Positions 9,159 to 17,647 of a stretch of 37,733 bases of DNA are shown here, piece by piece. The notes beneath the pieces were generated by a model that saw only the letters and a list, made by a program, of their open reading frames with translations, searched no databases and was not told where the DNA came from. Source of the stretch: Chromatiales bacterium. GTDB lineage: Bacteria > Pseudomonadota > Gammaproteobacteria > Steroidobacterales > Woeseiaceae. A program made the position numbers and the translations under genes. Each line of letters begins with the position of its first letter. Positions within the stretch are counted from its first letter, which is position 1. Location: the NCBI GenBank assembly GCA_024679535.1, contig JAIBDF010000017.1, positions 1 through 37,733 on the forward strand. The letters are read 5' to 3'.

Positions 9159-9366
9159 TGGCGACAGGCGAAAGGAATCTCGATGGGCGCAGCCCGCTGT
9201 ATCCCCTGCTCCTGCAGAATTTTCATCAGGTCCGGATAAGGACGCGGGTCGAAGTAAGGATACTGCAGGAGGGCGGCAATAAGCCACTGGATCGACTGGG
9301 TATCGTCACCGCGAATATTAGCGACTTTACGCGCAAGCGGCGCTTGAGTTCACCAATAAATGACAG
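9155..9366 (-). pseudogene. Remnant of a TPR/adenylate-cyclase-like gene
   Basis: On the minus strand, two coherent protein pieces lie in adjacent frames. The upstream piece reads CTG-SFIGELKRRLR (from 9366). It resembles the usual opening SFIGELKRRN of membrane TPR or cyclase-like proteins common in this lineage, with the ATG changed to CTG. After a shift of frame near 9335, the sequence reads KVANIRGDDTQSIQWL, then LLQYPYFDPRPYPDLMKIL, and ends IPFACRH with a stop at 9157-9155. This looks like the end of a TPR-rich protein. No usable start exists for the second frame. The simplest reading is an internal deletion that removed the body of a large gene. Family naming rests on memory of the N-terminal motif and is uncertain. 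Confidence 0.5.
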
Positions 9367-9425
9367 TGTTGTTCTTAATCTCTGCGAAAAGCCATATTCG
9401 CCTCACGATCAATCACAGTCAAACG

Positions 9426-9448
9426 AAAAACGGGGCCCGAAGACCCCG
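9426..9448 (-). terminator. Intrinsic terminator of rho
   Basis: Read on the minus strand, the sequence is CGGGGTC-TTCG-GGCCCCG followed by five T. This is a 7-bp GC-rich stem (one G-T wobble) closed by a very stable UUCG tetraloop, then a U-tract. It begins 24 bp after the rho stop codon and is a textbook Rho-independent terminator. Confidence 0.9.
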
Positions 9449-9472
9449 CCGTTCTCATTGCTGTATCGCTCA

Positions 9473-10906
9473 CTAGCGCTTCATTGCCTCGAAGAACTTC
9501 GCGTTCGTCTTGGTGTCCTGCAGTTTGTTCAGCAGGAACTCGATCGCGGCAAGCTCGTCCATCGGGTGCAGGACCTTTCTCAGGATCCACATCTTCTGCA
9601 GCTCGGCTTCTTCGGTCAGCAATTCTTCTTTACGCGTACCCGAACGATTGATATTGATCGCCGGGAAGACACGTTTCTCGGCAATACGGCGATCCAGGTG
9701 GATCTCCATGTTGCCCGTGCCCTTGAACTCCTCATAGATCACTTCGTCCATCTTGGAGCCCGTGTCGACGAGAGCCGTCGCGAGAATCGTGAGGCTGCCG
9801 CCCTCTTCGATGTTGCGCGCAGCGCCAAAGAAACGCTTAGGACGGTGCAGGGCGTTGGCATCAACACCACCGGTCAGAACCTTGCCGGAGCTCGGTACGA
9901 CCGTGTTGTATGCACGCGCCAGACGCGTGATCGAGTCGAGCAGAATCACTACGTCACGCTTGTGCTCGACGAGGCGCTTCGCCTTCTCAATCACCATGTC
10001 GGCAACCTGCACGTGGCGGCTGGCCGGCTCGTCAAACGTCGACGAAACAACTTCACCACGCACCGTGCGCGTCATTTCCGTCACTTCCTCCGGACGCTCG
10101 TCGATGAGCAGCACCATGAGGTCGACTTCGGGGTTGTTCGCACAGATCGCCGATGCAATGTTCTGCAACAGCATCGTCTTACCGGCTTTAGGTGGCGAGA
10201 CGATCAGCCCACGCTGGCCTTTACCGATCGGCGCGACCATATCGATGATGCGTGCCGTGAGATCCTCGGTACTGCCGTTACCCTGCTCAAGGACCAGGCG
10301 GTCCTTAGGGAACAGCGGCGTCAGGTTCTCAAACAGAACCTTGGTGCGCGCGTTCTCGGGTGCATCGTGGTTGATCTGACCAACCTTGAGCAGTGCAAAG
10401 TAACGCTCCCCCTCCTTGGGCGGCCGAATCAGACCCGATACTGTGTCACCCGTACGCAGGTTGAATCGACGGATCTGGCTCGGACTGACATAAATATCGT
10501 CTGGTCCGGCAAGATACGAGCTGTCCGATGAGCGCAGAAAGCCAAAGCCATCCTGCAGAATCTCCAGCACACCATCACCGTATATATTTTCGCCCAGAGC
10601 GGCATGCGCCTTGAGAATTGAGAAAATGATGTCCTGTTTGCGCGAACGCGCCATGTTCTCGACGCCGAGCGATTCACCGAGCTCAACAAGCGCGGCGGCC
10701 GGACGGGTTTTGAGCTCCGTCAGGTTCATCACGTTCTTGCTGGCCTCGAGTTGGTCGGGCGGAATTACCTCGAGACTACCCTCGTCGTCGGGATACATGT
10801 CAGGGGATGGCCGACGGCGCCGACGGCGATTCGGATTTCCCTTTCCTTTATTGCCCGACTTATTGGCCGGGCGAGTTTTATTTGAAGTACCCAAGTACCC
10901 TCTCAC
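9473..10906 (-). CDS. rho: Transcription termination factor Rho
   Basis: Hexameric RNA-dependent ATPase/helicase that ends transcription at Rho-dependent sites. The 418-residue core from [18 protein letters not shown] onward is very close to E. coli Rho. It has the RNA-binding cold-shock region ([17 protein letters not shown]), Walker [15 protein letters not shown], Walker [16 protein letters not shown], the Q/R-loop segment [20 protein letters not shown] and [20 protein letters not shown]. It carries an extra basic, probably disordered N-terminus of about 59 residues with a run of six arginines. The first start, GTG at 10906, overlaps the trxA TGA. A TTG four codons later has GAGAGGG just upstream and may be the real start; the core ATG at codon 60 has no good ribosome site. 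Confidence 0.97.
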   Translation of the reverse strand: MRGYLGTSNKTRPANKSGNKGKGNPNRRRRRRPSPDMYPDDEGSLEVIPPDQLEASKNVMNLTELKTRPAAALVELGESLGVENMARSRKQDIIFSILKAHAALGENIYGDGVLEILQDGFGFLRSSDSSYLAGPDDIYVSPSQIRRFNLRTGDTVSGLIRPPKEGERYFALLKVGQINHDAPENARTKVLFENLTPLFPKDRLVLEQGNGSTEDLTARIIDMVAPIGKGQRGLIVSPPKAGKTMLLQNIASAICANNPEVDLMVLLIDERPEEVTEMTRTVRGEVVSSTFDEPASRHVQVADMVIEKAKRLVEHKRDVVILLDSITRLARAYNTVVPSSGKVLTGGVDANALHRPKRFFGAARNIEEGGSLTILATALVDTGSKMDEVIYEEFKGTGNMEIHLDRRIAEKRVFPAININRSGTRKEELLTEEAELQKMWILRKVLHPMDELAAIEFLLNKLQDTKTNAKFFEAMKR

Positions 10907-11229
10907 AGATTAGTGTCTAAAAATTCTTCGAGCTGACGCAACGGCATCGCGCCCATTAATTGCGCCTGCACGGCGCCGTCCTTAAACAAAATTAAGGTAG
11001 GAATGCTGCGGATACCGAACTTCTGAGCGACATTCGGATTCTCGTCGACATTCAGCTTGACGACATCAAGCTTGTCCTCGTATTTTCCCGCAACTTCATC
11101 AAGCAGCGGCGCAATCATTTTGCACGGGCCACACCATTCAGCCCAAAAGTCGAGCAGCACTGCTTTGCTGTTTTGTAAAACATCGGCATCAAATGCCGAA
11201 TCTGAGGTGTGCACAATCTTGTCGCTCAC
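10903..11229 (-). CDS. trxA: Thioredoxin 1
   Basis: General cytoplasmic disulfide reductase of 108 residues. The active site [10 protein letters not shown] places redox cysteines at C33 and C36, and the cis-proline loop [11 protein letters not shown] is present. The frame extends upstream, but the GTG at 11229 has a perfect GGAGGAG ribosome-binding site seven bases before it and yields the normal length. The gene is followed immediately by rho (stop TGA overlapping the rho GTG), and both diverge from rhlB. The trxA-rho / rhlB arrangement is conserved in gammaproteobacteria. Confidence 0.97.
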   Translation of the reverse strand: MSDKIVHTSDSAFDADVLQNSKAVLLDFWAEWCGPCKMIAPLLDEVAGKYEDKLDVVKLNVDENPNVAQKFGIRSIPTLILFKDGAVQAQLMGAMPLRQLEEFLDTNL

Positions 11230-11509
11230 CGGATAACTCCTCCAAATAAAGTCAAGTTTGAGTGTGAAATGGCCCGTTACAAGCGGAGCAAAAGAACGAA
11301 CATTTCGAAAACGGGTGACGCTGCCTTGTCTATCAGGCAATATGTCGCAGCTTTACGGCCGATGAATTCCGGTTTTTTGCCGGCTAATTTCTGGATCGAT
11401 GAAAAGCGAAACTGGCGGGTGCGACGAGTGTCGCGTCGAATTAACGCAATTTGAACGTTTCGCGAGCCATTTTGCAAGCCTTTAACCCATATTTTCTGGT
11501 TCTATTTTT
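11230..11509. promoter_or_regulatory. Divergent trxA/rhlB control region
   Basis: This 280-bp gap separates two divergent start sites and must carry promoters for both. An inverted repeat TGCCT-8 nt-AGGCA lies at 11322-11339, and CCGG-TTTTTTG-CCGG at 11369-11383. I could not identify convincing -35/-10 pairs. Short frames in the gap look like chance. Confidence 0.4.
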
Positions 11510-12790
11510 ATGTCTGAAAACCATCTGAGCGACCTCAGATTCGACTCGCTCGACCTGCACGAGTCTATTCTCACCGGTATCCGCGACTCGGGCTTCGAGT
11601 TCTGTACCCCTATCCAGGCCAATACGCTGCCGATCGCGCTGCAACCCAGCGACGTCGCAGGTCAGGCACAGACCGGTACCGGCAAGACCGCCGCGTTCCT
11701 CATTGCGGCCTATCAGCGCCTGATGACGAGTGAGGTGGACACCGGCAAAACCCGGCAGCCGCGCGTATTCATCCTGGCGCCGACGCGTGAACTCGCGGTC
11801 CAGATCGCCAATGACGCCGAGATGCTCGGCAAACACACGGGACTCAGGATCGGGCTTGCCTACGGCGGCACTGACTATGACAAGCAACGCAGGATACTCC
11901 AGGATGGCGTGGATCTGCTGATCGGGACGCCGGGCCGAATTATTGATTACTACAAGCAGGGCGTGTTCAAACTGGACCATGTTCAGGTTGCCATCCTCGA
12001 CGAAGCGGATCGCATGTTCGACCTCGGCTTTATCAAGGACATTCGCTACCTGCTGCGCCGCCTGCCAGCACCCGAGAAGCGGCTCAATATGCTGTTCTCC
12101 GCGACGCTGTCCCAACGGGTCATGGAACTTGCCTACGAGCACATGAATGAGCCCGAGCTCATTCGCATCGAACCGGACAAGGTCACAGTCGACCGTGTAC
12201 GCCAGGCGATTTTCTACCCCGCCAACGAAGACAAGATGCCGCTCCTGATCGGCCTGGTGCGCGAGATCGGCGAGGTCCGCATCATGATCTTCGTCAACAT
12301 GAAGCGCGAAGCAGAGAAAGTGGGGGACTACCTGGCAGCGAACGGTATTAAGGCCGCAGCCATTTCCGGCGACGTGCCGCAGAAAAAGCGCTTGCGCATG
12401 CTGATGCAGTTTCAGAACGGGGAGCTGCCGGTATTGATCGGCACCGACGTGGCTTCACGCGGACTGCATATTCCTGACGTCGAATACGTTATCAATTACG
12501 ATTTGCCGCAGGACGCTGAAGACTATGTACACCGTATCGGTCGTACGGCGCGCGCCGGTGCTTCCGGCAATGCGCTGAGCATGGCCTGCGAGACCTACGC
12601 CGTGTCACTGCCGGACATAGAATCCTACATCGGTCACAAGATACCGTTTGCGAATTACGAGCCCTCGGACCTGCCGGAAATCATCAAACCGAAACCGCGC
12701 CCGCGCAAACCCCGCAGTGGCGGCCCGCGGCGGCGGCCTGGCGGTGGTGAGCACAACAAGCATGCGGGTAGGCATCGGCGCCGCAACTAG
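11510..12790 (+). CDS. rhlB: DEAD-box RNA helicase RhlB
   Basis: ATP-dependent RNA helicase, in E. coli the degradosome helicase. It has 426 residues and matches RhlB along its length: Q-motif FEFCTPIQANTLPIAL, motif I AQTGTGKT, Ia PTRELAVQ, II LDEADRMFDLGF (DEAD), III FSATLS, and C-terminal motifs GTDVASRGLHIPDV and HRIGRTARAGASG. The tail is rich in Arg, Lys, Pro and Gly (residues about 385-426), as expected for the RNA- or RNase E-binding end. It diverges from trxA-rho as in E. coli. It faces yrfG tail to tail with only 15 bp between them. The start has no strong Shine-Dalgarno sequence. Confidence 0.95.
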   Translation: MSENHLSDLRFDSLDLHESILTGIRDSGFEFCTPIQANTLPIALQPSDVAGQAQTGTGKTAAFLIAAYQRLMTSEVDTGKTRQPRVFILAPTRELAVQIANDAEMLGKHTGLRIGLAYGGTDYDKQRRILQDGVDLLIGTPGRIIDYYKQGVFKLDHVQVAILDEADRMFDLGFIKDIRYLLRRLPAPEKRLNMLFSATLSQRVMELAYEHMNEPELIRIEPDKVTVDRVRQAIFYPANEDKMPLLIGLVREIGEVRIMIFVNMKREAEKVGDYLAANGIKAAAISGDVPQKKRLRMLMQFQNGELPVLIGTDVASRGLHIPDVEYVINYDLPQDAEDYVHRIGRTARAGASGNALSMACETYAVSLPDIESYIGHKIPFANYEPSDLPEIIKPKPRPRKPRSGGPRRRPGGGEHNKHAGRHRRRN

Positions 12791-12805
12791 CGGCCCGGCA
12801 CCCGC

Positions 12806-13477
12806 CTAAAGACGCGCCAGCAGGTCTTTTACGCTCTCGACACCCCGGAATTCCGAGCCGCGCCTGAGCGCCTCTGTCGTGTCGGGCCGTGTCACGGTGA
12901 CCAGCATGCCGATGCCATACTCGGCGGCGCTGTGCAGCACCGGCTGACTGTCATCGACAAATAACGTCGTTGCGGAATCGAAACCCGCATCCTCCTGCAA
13001 CGCCGCCCAGAAGGACTGCGATTCCTTTGCATACCCGTAAGTATGCGAGCTGTGGAGCCCATCAAAATAATCTGCCAGGCCGGTCACCGCATCCTTGAGA
13101 TGCAGCGTATCCGGGTGCGAGTTTGTGACCAGCAGCACGCGAATATCCTGCGCATGAACCGCTCGCAAGAAATCGAGGGCGCCCGGCAGATAGCCGATGC
13201 GATGTGTCACGTCGTGGTGAATCTTGACCACGTCGATACCCAGTCGGTCGTTCCAGTGATCGAGGCAGTACCACTCCAGGTCACCCTGTACGGCTGCGTA
13301 CTTTTCGAACAGGAGATCGCGGGCCTCTGCAAATGACATTCCATTTGCCGCTGCGTAGCGCCGCGGCACGAGATCCTTCCAGATGTAGTTATCAAACGCG
13401 AGGTCGAGAATAGTCCCGTCCATATCAAGCATGAGCGTTTCGCATCGCTCGAGTGCGGTTTGCGGATCGATATTCAT
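12806..13477 (-). CDS. yrfG: HAD-family GMP/IMP nucleotidase YrfG
   Basis: A 223-residue haloacid-dehalogenase-type phosphatase closely resembling E. coli YrfG, a purine 5'-nucleotidase. HAD motif I is LMLDMDGTILDLAFDNYIW (nucleophile D18, acid D20), motif II is LLVTNSHP, the motif III lysine is in YGYAKESQ, and motif IV is LFVDDSQPVLHSA. The shared segments FDNYIWKDLVPRR and WYCLDHWNDRLG are specific to the YrfG group. The ATG at 13477 diverges from cysQ with 39 bp between starts, so the two promoters overlap. No 5' Shine-Dalgarno sequence is obvious. Confidence 0.9.
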   Translation of the reverse strand: MNIDPQTALERCETLMLDMDGTILDLAFDNYIWKDLVPRRYAAANGMSFAEARDLLFEKYAAVQGDLEWYCLDHWNDRLGIDVVKIHHDVTHRIGYLPGALDFLRAVHAQDIRVLLVTNSHPDTLHLKDAVTGLADYFDGLHSSHTYGYAKESQSFWAALQEDAGFDSATTLFVDDSQPVLHSAAEYGIGMLVTVTRPDTTEALRRGSEFRGVESVKDLLARL

Positions 13478-13486
13478 TGTTATACT
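13460..13486 (+). promoter_or_regulatory. Candidate sigma-70 promoter of cysQ
   Basis: TTGCGG at 13460-13465 and TATACT at 13481-13486 have a 15-bp spacer and lie 30 bp before the cysQ ATG. The spacing is short, so this is a candidate only. It overlaps the first codons of yrfG on the other strand. Confidence 0.4.
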
Positions 13487-13516
13487 GCGCGCCCGGTTTG
13501 CCTGCAGGAACAGGAC

Positions 13517-14320
13517 ATGGAACTAAAGTCACTCGTTGAACCCGTCGTTGCGCTGGCCGAGGATGCTGGCCGCGCCATCCTTAAAGTCTACTCGACGGAT
13601 TTCGAGGTGCAAAGCAAGGACGACGAGTCGCCGCTGACCCAGGCCGACCTGGCATCGCATCGGTGGATCGATGCTGGCCTCAGATCACTGACGCCCGACC
13701 TGCCCATCATCTCCGAGGAATCGGGGTTACCAACATTTGCAGAGCGCAGCCAGTGGCAGCGCTACTGGCTTATCGACCCGCTTGATGGCACGAAGGAGTT
13801 CGTCAATCGCAACGACGAATTTACCGTCAATATCGCACTCATTGACAATCACCGGCCGGTGCTCGGCGTGGTGCATGTGCCCGTATTCAACAAGACCTAC
13901 GTGGGCTGCGAGGGCGTTGGTGCACAGCGGCGCGACGGCAATGCTGATCCGCAACCAATCCGGGTCGCGCCTGCCAGCGGCTCGCCGGCGCGCGTGGTAG
14001 GCAGCCGCTCCCATCGTGGTGCGAGCCTGGATGCGTACCTCGAGAACATGGGCGATTACGACATGGTGCCCATGGGCAGCTCACTGAAATTCTGTGTTGT
14101 TGCGGAAGGCGGGGCCGACCTCTATCCGCGACTGGGCCCGACGTCAGAATGGGACACTGCCGCTGCCCAGGCCGTGGTTGAACAGGCGGGGGGAAGCGTC
14201 GTGACGCTTGACGGTAAACCTATGAAATATAACGCCAAAGAAGACATTCTAAACCCTCACTTTTTTGTTATGGGCGCCACCGACCGGAACTGGTTGGCAC
14301 TACTGTCTGACAGCGAGTAG
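13517..14320 (+). CDS. cysQ: 3'(2'),5'-bisphosphate nucleotidase CysQ
   Basis: Mg-dependent, lithium-sensitive-type phosphatase that removes the 3' phosphate of PAP/PAPS and so protects sulfate assimilation. With the ATG at 13517 it has 267 residues. Metal-site motifs of the inositol-monophosphatase superfamily are present: IISEESG (E67, E68), WLIDPLDGTKEFVNRNDEFT (D87, D90) and SEWDTAAAQAV. VVGSRSHRG is the CysQ-type segment. The frame extends 19 codons upstream into yrfG, but the chosen ATG has AGGA nearby and fits family length. A DUF465 gene follows after nine bases. Confidence 0.95.
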   Translation: MELKSLVEPVVALAEDAGRAILKVYSTDFEVQSKDDESPLTQADLASHRWIDAGLRSLTPDLPIISEESGLPTFAERSQWQRYWLIDPLDGTKEFVNRNDEFTVNIALIDNHRPVLGVVHVPVFNKTYVGCEGVGAQRRDGNADPQPIRVAPASGSPARVVGSRSHRGASLDAYLENMGDYDMVPMGSSLKFCVVAEGGADLYPRLGPTSEWDTAAAQAVVEQAGGSVVTLDGKPMKYNAKEDILNPHFFVMGATDRNWLALLSDSE

Positions 14321-14329
14321 CATCACTAC

Positions 14330-14545
14330 ATGTCCGATAAGATCGATACAGAATCGTTTGCGGAACTTGAGCGGTTGCGAGAACTCAGGGTCAGTCACCG
14401 GGATCTCGACTACCTCATCGATCGCCTGCAGGACGACCCCATGGTGGATCAGCTGCGCATTCGCAGGCTCAAGAAGCGCAAGCTACTCCTGAAGGACATG
14501 ATCGCCGTGCTTGAGAGCGAACTCATTCCGGACATGGATGCCTGA
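14330..14545 (+). CDS. YdcH/DUF465 family small protein
   Basis: A 71-residue charged helical protein. The family core is clear: SHRDLDYLIDRLQDDPMVDQ followed by LRIRRLKKRKLLLKDMIAVL. DUF465 proteins are short helical hairpins found across proteobacteria, and their role is unknown. It starts nine bases after cysQ and is probably co-transcribed. It ends nine bases before the converging cusA stop. Confidence 0.88.
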   Translation: MSDKIDTESFAELERLRELRVSHRDLDYLIDRLQDDPMVDQLRIRRLKKRKLLLKDMIAVLESELIPDMDA

Positions 14546-14554
14546 ACGGCCCGT

Positions 14555-17500
14555 CTAGCTCTCTCTCTGTCGCCACAACAGGAACAACGCCGGAATCACC
14601 ACCAGCGCCAGCAGGGTCGCGCTGACCATCCCGCCAACCATGGGCGCGGCAATGCGCCGCATGACCTCCGAGCCGGTACCACTGCCAAACATGATCGGCA
14701 GCAATCCACCAATAGTCGCAGCAACAGTCATCATCACAGGCCGGATGCGCAACAAGGCGCCTTCGATCACAGCTTCCCGAATATCGTCAATGCTCGAGTC
14801 CTTTCGCCTTGCGAGGGCCTGATTCAGGTACACCAGCATGATCACGCCGATTTCCACGGCTACGCCTGCAAGCGCAATAAAGCCTACACCGACTGCGACG
14901 GACAGTTCATAGCCAAGCACATATAGGAGCCACAGCCCACCGACCAGGGCCAGTGGCAGTGTGCCCATGATGATCGCGACCTCTGCGAATCGACCGAAGT
15001 TGATAAACAGCAGCAACAGGATCACCGCAAGCGTGATGGGGCCGACCACGGCCAGTCGATCACGCGCCCGCACCATGTATTCATACTGTCCCGACCACCC
15101 CAGCGAGTATCCAGCCGGCAACTCCACCGATTCAGCTACCACGCGCTGCGCCTCAGCAACATAAGATCCCAGGTCGCGTCCGGAGATATCGACATAGGTC
15201 CAGCCGTTGAGTCGAGCATTCTCGCTTTTAATCACAGGCGGCCCGTCCACGACATTGACATCGGCTACATCTGCCAGGGCGATGCGGGCACCCGCCGGCG
15301 TAACGATCGGAAGTAATCGAAGTTGTTGTAGTGAGTCTCGCACGCGCTGCGGGTAGCGGACATTGACCGGGTAACGCTCGAGGCCTTCCACCGTTTGCGT
15401 GACATTCACCCCACCCACGGCAGAGCGAATGATGTCCTGTACATCGCTGATATTCAGCCCGAAGCGCGATGCCCGCTCGCGATCGATGTCAACATCGACA
15501 TAGCGTCCGCCCGCCACGCGTTCCGAATACACAGATGCCGTCCCTCGCAAGGGTCGCAGAACCTGTTCCAGGCGTCTGCCAATGTCCTCAATGACCTTGA
15601 GGTCCGGGCCGGCCACCTTGATGCCGACCGGCGTCTTGATACCGGTCGCCAGCATGTCGATGCGCGTCTTGATCGGCATAACCCACGCGTTGGTCAGCCC
15701 GGTGTATTGCACCGACCTGTCGAGTTCAGCGCGCAGCCCCTCAGGCGTCATGCCGGCGCGCCATTCCTCACGTGGTTTGAGCTGAATTACCGTCTCGATC
15801 ATGGTGAGCGGTGCGGGGTCAGTTGCGGTCTCCGCGCGACCGATTTTGCCAAAGACGCGCTTTACCTCCGGGACCTTCTTAATCATCTTGTCCGTGTGTT
15901 GCAGGATTTCACGCGCCTTGTCGACTGACACACCCGGGTATGTCGTGGGCATGTACATCAGGTCACCTTCGTCCAGCGGCGGCATGAATTCTGAACCCAG
16001 CTTTGTCAAAGGCCAGACACCTGTCACCAGAATCACGGCCGCAAAAAACAGCGCGGTTTTCGGCGCTCGAATCACGGCGTGAATGACCGGACGGTAAGCG
16101 GCGATCAATGCACGATTTACCGGGTTCTTGCCCTCGTGAATCACGTTGCCCCGAATGAAGTAACCCATGAGCACCGGGACCAAGGTAATCGACAGGCAAG
16201 CCGCAGCCGCCATCGCATAGGTCTTTGTGAAAGCCAGGGGTGCGAAGAGTCGGCCTTCCTGGGCCTCCAGCGTAAAGACCGGCATGAAACTCAAGGTAAT
16301 AATCATCAGCGAAAAGAACAGAGGTGGCCCGACCTCGGCGGCGGCATCCGCCATGATGCGCCAGCGGTTTTCAGTCGTCAGCGCCTCTTTCTCGATATGT
16401 TTGTGCACGTTCTCGATCATCACGATCGCTGAATCGACCATGGCCCCGATCGCAATCGCTATGCCGCCAAGCGACATGATGTTCGCGTTGATCCCCTGCG
16501 CACGCATGATGATGAATGCGACCAGCACGCCCAGTGGCAGACTGAGCACAATCACGGCGGACGACCGCAGGTGAAACAGAAAAATCGCGCAAACCAGCGC
16601 GACCATGAGAAATTCCTTGATCAGGGTGTACTTGAGCGTATCGACGGAACGCTCGATCAGGTCGGAGCGATCGTAGGTCGTGACGACCTCGACACCCTCC
16701 GGCAGGCCTTTTTTAAGTTCGGCCAGCTTCTGCTTCACCGCATCGATCGTCGCCGATGCATTTTCACCCCAGCGCATGACAACCACACCGCCGACAACCT
16801 CGCCCTCGCCATCAAGGTCTGCAATGCCGCGACGCATTTGTGGTCCGATACGAATCTCAGCAACATCCGACAGAAGCAGCGGCGTACCGTGCTCGTTCAC
16901 TCCCAATGGGATGGCGGCAAGATCTTCAATCCCCTGCAGGTAACCCGAGGCCCGCACCATGTACTCGGCCTCACCCATCTCGATGACTGACCCGCCGGTT
17001 TCCTGATTGCCCAGCTGGATCGCCCGCTTGAGCGCAGCGAGCGTGACGCCAAACGCACGCAGCTTGTCCGGATCAACCACGACCTGGTACTGGCGCACCA
17101 TGCCGCCAATCGTTGCCACCTCGGCGACTCCCGGAACGGTCTGCAGCTCATACTTCAGAAACCAGTCCTGCAGACTCCGCAGCTGGGCAAGGTCGTGACG
17201 GCCACTGCGATCGACCAGCGCATACTCGAAGACCCAGCCGACACCCGTAGCGTCGGGCCCCAGCGAGGAGCTTGCATCGCTCGGCAAACTCGACGCTACC
17301 TGGTTCAGGTACTCCAGAACTCGCGAACGGGCCCAGTAAAGATCAGTGCCGTCTTCGAAAATTACGTAGACGTAGGAATCGCCAAAAAAAGAGTAGCCGC
17401 GCACCGTGACCGATTTTGGCACTGACAACATGGCTGTTGTCAGCGGATAGGTTACCTGGTCCTCGACGACCTGTGGCGCCTGCCCCGGAAAGGACGTTTT

Positions 17501-17647
17501 GACGATAACCTGCACATCAGACAGGTCAGGTAATGCGTCGACGGGCGTTTCTTTTACCGACCAGATGCCAAGCGCAGCAATAATCGTTGCGCCGATGATG
17601 ACGAGAATACGATTCTCGATAGACCAGCGAATAAGGGCGGCAATCAC
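14555..17647 (-). CDS. cusA: CusA/CzcA-family heavy-metal RND efflux pump
   Basis: Inner-membrane proton antiporter of the HME-RND family, 1030 residues, exporting monovalent copper/silver-type ions through CusBC. It is collinear with E. coli CusA: VDALPDLSDVQVIVKTS near the start, FGDSYVYVIFEDGTD, LGPDATGVGWVFEYALVDRS, the transmembrane motif GGIAIAIGAMVDSAIVMIEN with the proton-relay acid, and GSGTGSEVMRRIAAPMVGGM near the end. Methionines in APLTMIETVIQL and KTRIDMLATGIKTP match positions of CusA metal-binding methionines as I recall them; I could not place the third. This favours Cu/Ag over Zn/Co/Cd. The GTG start shares four bases with the cusB stop. Confidence 0.93.
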   Translation of the reverse strand: MIAALIRWSIENRILVIIGATIIAALGIWSVKETPVDALPDLSDVQVIVKTSFPGQAPQVVEDQVTYPLTTAMLSVPKSVTVRGYSFFGDSYVYVIFEDGTDLYWARSRVLEYLNQVASSLPSDASSSLGPDATGVGWVFEYALVDRSGRHDLAQLRSLQDWFLKYELQTVPGVAEVATIGGMVRQYQVVVDPDKLRAFGVTLAALKRAIQLGNQETGGSVIEMGEAEYMVRASGYLQGIEDLAAIPLGVNEHGTPLLLSDVAEIRIGPQMRRGIADLDGEGEVVGGVVVMRWGENASATIDAVKQKLAELKKGLPEGVEVVTTYDRSDLIERSVDTLKYTLIKEFLMVALVCAIFLFHLRSSAVIVLSLPLGVLVAFIIMRAQGINANIMSLGGIAIAIGAMVDSAIVMIENVHKHIEKEALTTENRWRIMADAAAEVGPPLFFSLMIITLSFMPVFTLEAQEGRLFAPLAFTKTYAMAAAACLSITLVPVLMGYFIRGNVIHEGKNPVNRALIAAYRPVIHAVIRAPKTALFFAAVILVTGVWPLTKLGSEFMPPLDEGDLMYMPTTYPGVSVDKAREILQHTDKMIKKVPEVKRVFGKIGRAETATDPAPLTMIETVIQLKPREEWRAGMTPEGLRAELDRSVQYTGLTNAWVMPIKTRIDMLATGIKTPVGIKVAGPDLKVIEDIGRRLEQVLRPLRGTASVYSERVAGGRYVDVDIDRERASRFGLNISDVQDIIRSAVGGVNVTQTVEGLERYPVNVRYPQRVRDSLQQLRLLPIVTPAGARIALADVADVNVVDGPPVIKSENARLNGWTYVDISGRDLGSYVAEAQRVVAESVELPAGYSLGWSGQYEYMVRARDRLAVVGPITLAVILLLLFINFGRFAEVAIIMGTLPLALVGGLWLLYVLGYELSVAVGVGFIALAGVAVEIGVIMLVYLNQALARRKDSSIDDIREAVIEGALLRIRPVMMTVAATIGGLLPIMFGSGTGSEVMRRIAAPMVGGMVSATLLALVVIPALFLLWRQRES

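Noticed and set aside
9158..10531. A 457-codon plus-strand frame spanning the rho region
   Set aside because: It runs antisense to the highly conserved rho gene, has no recognisable domain, and arises from the codon bias of rho; its first 200 bases also cover the gene remnant.
11369..11383. CCGG-TTTTTTG-CCGG as a terminator
   Set aside because: The stem is only 4 bp, the T-run is inside the loop, and it lies between two divergent gene starts where a terminator is not expected.
15395..15928. A 177-codon plus-strand frame inside cusA
   Set aside because: cusA is continuous and collinear with E. coli CusA across this region, so the frame is a shadow.
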